A stretch of 64,000 nucleotides of DNA from Naegleria lovaniensis (lineage: Eukaryota; Heterolobosea; Eutetramitea; Acrasida; Naegleriidae): assembly GCF_003324165.1 (NCBI RefSeq), contig NW_025407849.1:124001-188000 (forward strand), given 5' to 3'. The notes beneath the pieces were generated by a model. It was not told the origin of the DNA. It made no database searches and saw only the letters and a program-made list of their open reading frames with translations. This document shows, piece by piece, positions 56,384-64,000 of the stretch (position 1 is its first letter; each line of letters begins with the position of its first letter). The position numbers and the translations under genes are program-made.

Positions 56384-57694
56384 TTAAGAAATGATATGAA
56401 CTTGATGATTGGAGCAATCCACGAGATAGAGTAATCCTGTTCGTTCGTCGAAACAAAGACCTCTGGGTTGTTGAAATTTCAAAGAATGGTCTTGATATTC
56501 CATTTCAAAGAAGGTCTTATCACTTGGACGTGTCAATACCATGAGAGAATTTGCATTTCGATTCGCGAGGATGATCTTCTTTGAAATTCGATCCAAGACC
56601 ATTCCGCATGGATTTTTCAAAGCAATCTTGTTCAATTCATTCTCTCCAAAGCATTCGACGAGTGTGAATGTTGTCTTTTCGTGGTTTTCTTCGAACGATT
56701 CCATTTTGAGAATTTTCACAGAATGGTGCAATTCGCTCACATATAACAGAGAACTTTCTGGATCGACCACAATCATCCATGGAGAAAAGATGGTTCCAAT
56801 ATTTTGTGAAGAAATAGATAAAATAGCAGATCCATCATCACAACGCAAGAATTTCAAATTTGAACGACCAATATCGCTCACAATGAGATAGTTGGTGGAA
56901 TTTCCATTTTTGAAATTACTTCCTTTTTGATTCGTTTGGGAATAATAGACATGCATTCCACATGCTACTTTCAATTCATTATCCTCTGATATCCACATGG
57001 CTCGAGACAAGTGTTTGTTCTTGAAGACAGACATGCGAATGGCTCGAAACAAGTCAAACTTTTTAACAAACTTTCCACATGAAACATAAAGCGAGTCGCA
57101 ACCATAACCTAACAATGGATCATGTTTCTCAATGGCCAAATAATAAGGACACGTTCCAACATTGATTTGACCTTTATAATTTTTGGTCAAATAATCAAAC
57201 AGAACCACTCGTTTGTTATCATAATCAGAAACTGCAATGCATGAGCAATGATGTGAAATTTTCACATCAAATGGACGATTCAATAAATGATCAGCATTTC
57301 CCATAGTTCTATAAACACCCAATGATTGAATAATTGAAAAGTTTCCAGAAAAAGGACACAATCGTTCTTGTCTCAACCGATGACAAAGTTTTTCATAAAA
57401 TTCCACTCCATTATTTTTCAAATATTCAATCGTCTCTGATGAATAATAATGACAGTCATGGAGCGATTCAACATTATGATTCATTGATGATGATTCTGTT
57501 AAATGTAGTAGAGAGGTGGATGGTAATGGATCGAGAAAGACGACATGACACGAACAAGGAACAATGTCAAGGTCTTCCGATATAAAGTCACACTTTGTTC
57601 GTTTGATGAAAGAGTGTGGAGAGTTGTTAGAGTTGTCATTGTCAGAGAAATTGGTGAACTCATGAGAACAGGTTCTCTTGTTGGATGGCAGCAT
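56384..57694 (-). CDS. NHL-repeat protein with N-terminal Cys/His-rich region
   Basis: A single-exon frame of 436 residues from ATG 57694 after eight A. The N-terminal 90 residues are Ser/Asn-rich with a CSCH stretch. Propeller blades follow: LLNRPFDVKISHHCSCIAVSDYDNKRVVLFD, FSPWMIVVDPESSLLYVSELHHSVKIL, IALKNPCGMVLDRISKKIILANRNANSLMVL and FQQPRGLCFDERTGLLYLVDCSNHQVHII. The role is unknown; it could recognise protein or RNA. It lies head-to-tail with the B-box-NHL gene, though the two are too different to be a recent tandem duplication. Confidence 0.82.
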   Translation of the reverse strand: MLPSNKRTCSHEFTNFSDNDNSNNSPHSFIKRTKCDFISEDLDIVPCSCHVVFLDPLPSTSLLHLTESSSMNHNVESLHDCHYYSSETIEYLKNNGVEFYEKLCHRLRQERLCPFSGNFSIIQSLGVYRTMGNADHLLNRPFDVKISHHCSCIAVSDYDNKRVVLFDYLTKNYKGQINVGTCPYYLAIEKHDPLLGYGCDSLYVSCGKFVKKFDLFRAIRMSVFKNKHLSRAMWISEDNELKVACGMHVYYSQTNQKGSNFKNGNSTNYLIVSDIGRSNLKFLRCDDGSAILSISSQNIGTIFSPWMIVVDPESSLLYVSELHHSVKILKMESFEENHEKTTFTLVECFGENELNKIALKNPCGMVLDRISKKIILANRNANSLMVLTRPSDKTFFEMEYQDHSLKFQQPRGLCFDERTGLLYLVDCSNHQVHIIS

Positions 57695-57899
57695 TTTTTT
57701 TAAGTTCGAACGAACGCAAAAACAAAGGTAATTAAGGGTTGGTAGAGAAGATTGGGGTTAGTATTGTAACGTGCATTATTTGGAGACATACAAGCATCTG
57801 TAAAGGTTTATTCATTCCCAAGTTGATCAAAATGTCAAACGTCATTTTGCCAACAAACATCTCTTAAAAAAACCAAACTCACACTGTAATTATTGTATC

Positions 57900-58691
57900 A
57901 TGTTCTTCTCAGCCAGCGAAAACTCACCCAATGACACCCTTCGTCAATTTGCAGATGCCAAAGCCAAAAAACAATTCGCTGCTTTTTTAAGTTCTGCAGA
58001 AGATGATCTTCCCGAAATTCCTGGAGTTGCTTATCCTCTCAATACGTCCACGACTGGAGCACTCACTTCGAATACAACTAGTGCATCATCCTTTGATCCT
58101 CTCAAAGAGTTTGAAATTCGGAAAATGACCATTGTCGCAAATTCTCGAAAAACTCTCACAATCTTGGATTATTACATTCAAAAATTACATTATCAAACAA
58201 TGGATGTTATTTCAGCAAGTAGTGTAGCGGAAGTGGATAAATTATCAATGAAGGAAAGAGTGTTGATTAAATCAAAAGTGATGGGAGTGGCGAGAGATTT
58301 TAATATTTTGACACGATGTTGGCAATCGATTGAAAAGATGCCTACTGAAAAGGTGTCAAAAATCGAATTGAAAAGAATGCATGATGACTATGCTCTGTTA
58401 GAAGAAATTGTAAAGAAAGTATCAGAAATGAACGCTGAAATGACTGAAGCAAGATCTCAAACCGCTCGTTTGTCCACCTGTTGTCAGGATGAACCAAAAT
58501 TAAAGTCCCTCGAACAAGTCCTTCCTTCTGTCAAAGGAAAATTAGATTTGAATACTGGAGTTCAACACTATTTATCAAATTATGACGAATTGAATCAGCT
58601 GGGGAACACCACGAGTGAAAAGAAGAAGGAGCAACACGAGGCACATTTGAATGAATTGGGCCTATTACAGGACGAATATGACCTAGAATAG
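57900..58691 (+). CDS. hypothetical helical protein
   Basis: An intact 263-residue frame. After a Ser/Thr-rich start (AEDDLPEIPGVAYPLNT) the rest is mostly amphipathic helix (VANSRKTLTILDYYIQKLHYQTMDVIS, KIELKRMHDDYALLEEIVKKVSEMNAEMTEA), with coiled-coil heptads near residues 150-190. No membrane segment, zinc site or catalytic motif is seen. The size and helical content would suit a vesicle-tether or cytoskeletal subunit, but nothing identifies it. Confidence 0.65.
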   Translation: MFFSASENSPNDTLRQFADAKAKKQFAAFLSSAEDDLPEIPGVAYPLNTSTTGALTSNTTSASSFDPLKEFEIRKMTIVANSRKTLTILDYYIQKLHYQTMDVISASSVAEVDKLSMKERVLIKSKVMGVARDFNILTRCWQSIEKMPTEKVSKIELKRMHDDYALLEEIVKKVSEMNAEMTEARSQTARLSTCCQDEPKLKSLEQVLPSVKGKLDLNTGVQHYLSNYDELNQLGNTTSEKKKEQHEAHLNELGLLQDEYDLE

Positions 58692-58792
58692 GTATGAATG
58701 TAAATTTAATTTTCATTTGAATAAGTGACGCCTCTCGTTAATGCTTTGGCCACATCGATAAATTGTACAGCCCTGACAAAGTTCTGTCATTA

Positions 58793-60379
58793 CTAGTATC
58801 TAACGTTTCTAGTTTGTTTTTCAATCCAGTTTTTATCGTAACCACATTTTTCTAAACATTTCTCGAATTCTCTCATGGTCATTAATCGTTCTCTGACCAA
58901 ACCTTTCATGTGGTTCAACAATTGATCCTCAAATGTTTTCTTGGCATCATCAATTCCCAATGACATGCACATTGAAACACATTCAATTAATTCAAAATCA
59001 AAAAATTCCATGTTTTTCAGCTGTTGTCCACTTCTCTCTTGCAAGTTGTCAATGCCAAGTCGTTGAGATTGAGCAATCAGCTCAAACACATTACTCTTTG
59101 AAATTGTAATATGACCTGAATAAAGATAACGGAAAATATCCTCAAGAGTTTCAAAGCTTGAGCATTGAATTTCGACAGTTGCTATTTCATTTCTAGCTTC
59201 CATTTCTCGAATCTCTTCAGCTTCAATGAAATTAGAGTTGATCAAAACATCCACATATGGACACATTTTCATCACAAATGATTTGTGACACAAAATTCCG
59301 TCCTCACTCAGCTCTGGAAATTCTGAAAATTCAGTCACTTCTTGATTTTCGTCAAAATCTGGAACTCCTTGTTTGATTCGTAGGTCACACAGTGATTTCT
59401 TTAACTTATCCAATTGTCTGACTGGTTGGTCATTTTCTAAAAACACACACGAGGCTAACGAACTTGCAAGCTCATCACTCAACACCGTTTTTATATGACT
59501 TTGGTCTGAAACTGAAACTGTGTTGTAAGGGGTGAAGGTTGTCACATCCTTGTACTGCAAAATAGTTAGCATGTTCGCCACTCCCAAAGTTTCAGCTAAG
59601 CATAATAACTCATTCAAATACTCCACCTCTTCTCCAATAATCATCTCCTTAATATTACGTTTTTTAAAATTCTCTTCCACATTCACTAGCTTACTCGTGT
59701 ATAAAAAGTAAATGAAATCATCAAATACATTCTTATCAAAAGTCAATGGACCCAAGTCAATGTGTCGAATAACAGATAGAGATGAGGTCGTATTATGAAT
59801 TGATAATTTTTCACCTTTCAATTCTCCACAATATTGTTTCAAAATATTTTCTAGAGCTTCCATTCGATTTGCGTATACGACGGCACTATTTCTCTGTCTG
59901 TTGAGCCTCTCTTTTGAAATTGCAATCTTCTCCTTCAACTTTTTAATTTCATTCCGAAACTCAGATTGTAGCATGATTTTGTCATTCATGGAGCAATAAT
60001 ACTTTTCAATTTCCTTATTGGTTGTAAGACTTGCAAGGATGACATCATTCTCTGCAATTGAAATAACTTCACACCGTTGGAGAGGTCTCTCTAAATTAAT
60101 GAGAGCATATTCGAGCAAGAGTGGCCACCTAGCAAGCATGATCCATGCATGGGTATGATACAGAGTGGGTTCCTTTTGATCCCGAAAATGTACGGAAATG
60201 GTGAGATCAGACTCATCACGGTATGAATTTAATTCATCATCAACAATGGCGTTATTGAAAGGAACTGAAGTACTCAAAGCAGCTCGGGCGAGTTGATAGA
60301 GAGTTTTTGAGAGAAGTTTGTTCTTGGATGATTTATCTTTCACAGCATACAAATGACTTTCATAGTCATCTCGAAACAT
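58793..60379 (-). CDS. double BTB-domain protein
   Basis: ATG 60379 after A7 gives 528 residues. The first BTB is weak and split: DESDLTISVHFRDQKEPTLYHTHAWIMLARWPLLLEYAL, then a coiled-coil insert (EIKKLKEKIAISKERLNRQRN) and its second half NVFDDFIYFLYTSKLV. The second is clearer: GILCHKSFVMKMCPYVDVLINSNF, then ETLEDIFRYLYSGHITISKSNVFELIAQSQRLGI. A short BACK-like tail follows. The layout resembles RhoBTB-like or LZTR1-like tandem BTBs without GTPase or Kelch parts. A Cullin-3 adaptor role is inferred. Confidence 0.8.
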   Translation of the reverse strand: MFRDDYESHLYAVKDKSSKNKLLSKTLYQLARAALSTSVPFNNAIVDDELNSYRDESDLTISVHFRDQKEPTLYHTHAWIMLARWPLLLEYALINLERPLQRCEVISIAENDVILASLTTNKEIEKYYCSMNDKIMLQSEFRNEIKKLKEKIAISKERLNRQRNSAVVYANRMEALENILKQYCGELKGEKLSIHNTTSSLSVIRHIDLGPLTFDKNVFDDFIYFLYTSKLVNVEENFKKRNIKEMIIGEEVEYLNELLCLAETLGVANMLTILQYKDVTTFTPYNTVSVSDQSHIKTVLSDELASSLASCVFLENDQPVRQLDKLKKSLCDLRIKQGVPDFDENQEVTEFSEFPELSEDGILCHKSFVMKMCPYVDVLINSNFIEAEEIREMEARNEIATVEIQCSSFETLEDIFRYLYSGHITISKSNVFELIAQSQRLGIDNLQERSGQQLKNMEFFDFELIECVSMCMSLGIDDAKKTFEDQLLNHMKGLVRERLMTMREFEKCLEKCGYDKNWIEKQTRNVRY

Positions 60380-60653
60380 TTTTTTCAACTTGTCTTCCCG
60401 CAGCGTTCCATCTCCAAATTGAAACCAAAGAAACTAGACCATATCCATGATTTGAAGTTCAAAAAATTCTGAAATAGTCAAATCCGTGCAAAATCCTCAG
60501 ATAGCATTATACATTTTTCAAGTGTTGGCTTTTGAGCTGTTGTTGTCTTGTTGAACGTTGTGTTGTTGAGCTGACATGGTTGATTATAAGAGAATGTTTT
60601 GATCAGAAAAACAGTTTGAATTCTGTCTAAATGCAAAATAAGAGAAAACAGAT

Positions 60654-63600
60654 TCACATTTTACGTTTTTTAGAGTGGTTGGTTTGTAAAAGATCTTCAT
60701 CGAGCTCAATGGGTTCTTCCTCATCTTCAAACCAAAGTTCATCCAAATTAATATTTTTATCTTTCATCTGTTGCTTGGTGTTGATCGTTGTCGTGGTCAT
60801 CTTTGGTGAAAAGCTCAATGAAAGACTTGAATTTTCTTCTTCATCTAAAAACTTGAATTCAAATTCTTCTACTTGTTGTTGGATTGAGGGGTTGTGTGAT
60901 TTTTGCGTATTGGGAAGAGTATTCTCTTCAAAATCTCCAAGGTCTATATCATCACTTTCGACATGTCCATTTTCGGCTTCTTCTAAACGAATTCGATTGA
61001 TCAAGCAATATTGTGAAGCATTCATAAAGATTGAACCACCGCTAGTATTACCCTTAGGTGCTGTACTTGAGGATGAAGTATTTACATCACTACTAGCAGA
61101 GGCAAACAACTTTGAATTCTCAGTAGATAAATCCTTCTCTCTTTTCCTTCTTGTCTTTTCTTGTTTTGAAGAGAATCCTTGATTCTCCACTTGACTCGTT
61201 GCAGTTGTCATTATGTTTGGTTGTTCCAATAACTTTTGACTTTCCAAATAATTCTTCGTGAAGAGAGCCAAATCTTCTGCTTGTTCCATTTGCGTCGTTA
61301 TCTTTCTTGAAATTGGTTCAAAATCAATATAGGATTTTTTAGTAAGAGCTCTCAGCCAGGGTGTAGGCTCAGCCATTTCAATTCGATCTTCTTGTGCGAG
61401 TTTGGTCTTTGTCGAGAGAAGATACATTTTCCACTTGGCTCGAGTCATGGCCACAAAGAGTAATCTCTTTTCTTCTTGTTCCTCTCGAGAGCTTCCTTTG
61501 GATCGAAAGTGTGGACAAATATCATCAACAAGGTCAGTAACAAATACATACTCGAATTCTAAGCCTTTGGAAGAGTGCATGGTGAGCAAGGTGACTCCAT
61601 TTCTGACATTGTTATTTTTCGATTCGTCATCGTCATTCATTTCTTGGAGGAAGGTGGAAAGAGTGTCAGTCTTGTCAGCCATACGCAAGAACTCTTCAAT
61701 GTCTTTTTCACATGTTTCGTAATTTGTGGTGTACTTTTGTTTCAAGTAACTTGTCACATCAATTGTATCGAGTATGTATCGGATCAGAGAAGAGACCGAA
61801 TGAGTCATTTCATTCATCCGAATAAGATGTTTCAATAGAGCGATGACAGATTTCTTTTCTTCATTATCCATTGCAATTAAAAACGAAACTTGACGTCCCA
61901 ATGTCAAGCTGGGCTTGTACTTGACTCTCTTCTCAATAATGTCAATAAGCTCAGAAACAGAGATACCGTTAGAGAGACAGTCTATGAGTGCCGATTTTGT
62001 TTCTGTGAAAATTGCTCGATCAGGAATATTTGTGACATGATCCAGTGACCTACTATTTAAATTTCCTCTCGAAATGCTATCTATCGTGTCAAGGTATGAA
62101 ATTAGGACCTGAATCCATGCAGATTTTAAAAAGTTTTCATTTTGTTTGGATTCAAATGGTATTTTGTGCTTTCCTAGCTCAATTTCATAGGGTTTCAACA
62201 AACTATTTAACCTGGATAAAATTGCAAAATCTCCATATTTTCTATTACTGTTGTTGCTAACCTCTTGTTTGATAGTGTCTACTACAAACTTAATTTGTTC
62301 AATGTGAGTCACAAATTCTTTGATGGTGATTGTTGGTCCGCCTCCTTTTTGTGAAATGAGTCTCGACTTGGAGTCATCCAGTATGATAGATTCAATACTG
62401 GGTTTTTTAGAAGAGTTATTAGAACCATCTTTGGAGTGATTCTCGAGTAACATGTCGAAACTAGCATCTAGAATGTTTGAGGTACTTCTGTAATTTTGTT
62501 TGAGAATAATGATATCAGCATTGGGAAGTCGTTAGCAATATTTACAAAATTATGTACATTGGAAAATCTCCAACCAAAAATTGCTTGTTTTCTGTTTAAA
62601 TGATGATAATAATTCAAATATTGATGATACAGTGAAATGAGATTTTTAAATTCAATACTTACGAATCTCCAACACAAAATATTCTCTTGTGCTTATTCAC
62701 GAGCAACTTGGTAAATTCATATTGCAAGTCATTAGTATCTTGATATTCATCTACAAGTAAATATTCAATGTCGTTGGATACTTGACCAAGCAGAGAAGGT
62801 TTTTCCTTCAATATTTTTACAATTTTAAAAATTAAATCTTCATGAGTGAGTAGGTTCCTCTTTTCTAATACTTCCTCAAACTCTTGATAGAATGGAATAA
62901 AATATCGTAATGATACATTCAAATCTGATGATTTCAATTTTGAGGTTACTTCATTTGGAGATATTCCAGAGTTTTTCACAAGAGCAACACAATCTTTCAT
63001 TTGACTCGGTGTGCATTCTTCAGTAATCTCATGTTTTGCTAAATGTGTGATAAATAAGTGAATGAACACGAAAGTTAGATCCAAAAATATTTTGACAATC
63101 AAAAATGTGTAGAGATTGAATATATTGTAGTAAATTACATTTAAAAGCAGTTTTACAAATTTCACCTACATACCAATAATGTCTGACATTATAGAAAGCA
63201 CAGTTCTATCATCCGCAATCTTGTAAAATTGTTTCACCAGTTTGTGTTTCCGTAATAAAGCTAGACCTTTGGAGTGAAAAGTACTAAAGGTTACATTTTT
63301 CAATCGTTCATCCAGTCGTCCTGCTCTCTCCTTCATTTCATTCGCCTTAGTAGTGAAAAGAGATCACAATCTTTCAAATGAAAATTTAGTGAAATCTTAC
63401 TTACCGCTGCCTTGGAAAACGTGAGAGCACAAATTTTTATTGGATCGACTTTCATTTCATGCACCAAGTAAAAAATTCTATTGAAATTTCAATTATTTCC
63501 CAAATGAATAATGTGTGGTATTTTATCATCACTTACCTGTAGGTAATGACGGATGTTTTTCCTAATTTTTAAAGTGACCACAATATTTTCCATCATCAGA

Positions 63601-63998
63601 ATATAATTTAAATAATATGAAAATCTACACCTACCTGTTCCTGGTCCGGCCATTACAATCACTTGATCATTCCGAGAACAAACAGCTCTCCTCTGTTCCT
63701 CATTCAATTTACTCAGTAAACTCTCTAGCGAAGTATTGCTGCTTTTTCCGAAAGACGTTGATGTGGCATTTGTGCTGTTGATGCTGCTGATTCCGACGTT
63801 TACTGGTAGTTGTTGTTGTGGTCGTTTCAGACGTACAGTGGATCTTCCCACATGAGTGTTGTTACTGTTACTACTACTACCGCTTGTAGTGTTCACAGTG
63901 TTACTTGCTGTGAGTTGATGATACTTCGGAGGTGGAAGAAAGACATTGCTCTTCTTCGTATTGTCGCTCTGTTGTTGAGGTTCAGACGAGTGGAGCAT
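60654..63998 (-). CDS. UvrD/Rep-type superfamily 1A DNA helicase
   Basis: Six exons (63998-63635, 63561-63537, 63477-63405, 63345-63174, 63038-62663, 62591-60654) join in phase. Exon 1 ends inside the Walker A motif GPGTGKTSVITY. Other SF1 motifs follow in order: ALTFSKAA, TFSTFHSKG, LLVDEYQDTN, FCVGDSKQAIFGWR, LKQNYRSTSNIL, LTMHSSKGLEFEYVFV and LFVAMTRAKWKMYLLS. Motif III is GDSKQAIFGWR rather than the usual GDDDQSIYxFR. The Ser/Asn-rich head and an acidic tail ending KKRKM (a likely nuclear signal) are eukaryote-style additions. Such 3'-to-5' helicases strip recombinase or unwind repair intermediates (Srs2, PARI, UvrD). One base seems missing near 62530. One exon is only 25 nt. Confidence 0.9.
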
Positions 63999-64000
63999 TT

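Noticed and set aside
5426-62600. Programmed -1 ribosomal frameshifting as the cause of the many frame breaks
   Set aside because: No shared slippery heptamer or downstream structure; breaks occur in unrelated genes at varied short runs, which fits sequence deletions better.

Overview
The window looks like nuclear DNA of a heterolobosean amoeboflagellate, most likely Naegleria or a near relative. It is AT-rich and gene-dense, with genes on both strands 50-400 bases apart. Introns are short (about 25-240 nt) with GTAAGT/GTATGT donors. Start codons are typically preceded by runs of 5-9 A. BTB, NHL and WD40 families are numerous. The genus is inferred from this style and was not checked by any search.

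Layout. Positions 1-1129 hold a Gag-like zinc-knuckle ORF of a retroelement, cut by the window edge. Positions 1191-19000 carry housekeeping genes: a DMT-type transporter, a SPATA20/YyaL thioredoxin-fold protein, tRNA-Asp(GTC), Rab1, a Bax-inhibitor-1 relative, a PP2C phosphatase, an IMP2-type mitochondrial protease, a mitochondrial carrier and a CWF18-type splicing factor. Positions 18975-21112 are about 2 kb without a recognisable gene but with folded or inverted-repeat DNA. Positions 21113-25260 hold a Fanzor (eukaryotic TnpB-type RNA-guided nuclease) with a Myb/SANT-like front end, an internal 30-bp minisatellite and a hairpin-dense 3' flank that is a candidate guide-RNA scaffold. Positions 25454-33656 encode a giant NHL plus about 54-EGF-repeat surface protein. 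Positions 34270-47166 carry a BTB protein, a PP6-like phosphatase with altered catalytic Asp residues, a Ser/Thr-rich motif-repeat protein, NHL, glycosyltransferase-like and BTB-WD40 proteins. Positions 47221-64000 carry a membrane alpha/beta hydrolase, a striking fusion of UBE2Q-type E2, UFD1 and zinc fingers, B-box and NHL proteins, a double-BTB protein and a UvrD/Rep-type helicase.

Two systems stand out. One is the Fanzor locus, with all three RuvC acidic residues, a zinc ribbon and an adjacent structured flank. The other is a single gene that joins a ubiquitin-conjugating enzyme to a Cdc48-adaptor domain (UFD1) and XAF1/TRAF-like zinc fingers. A general warning applies: about 20 sites in otherwise well-conserved genes lose the frame, nearly all by one missing base. 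This looks like assembly or base-calling deletion rather than biology, so CDS coordinates below span these breaks.
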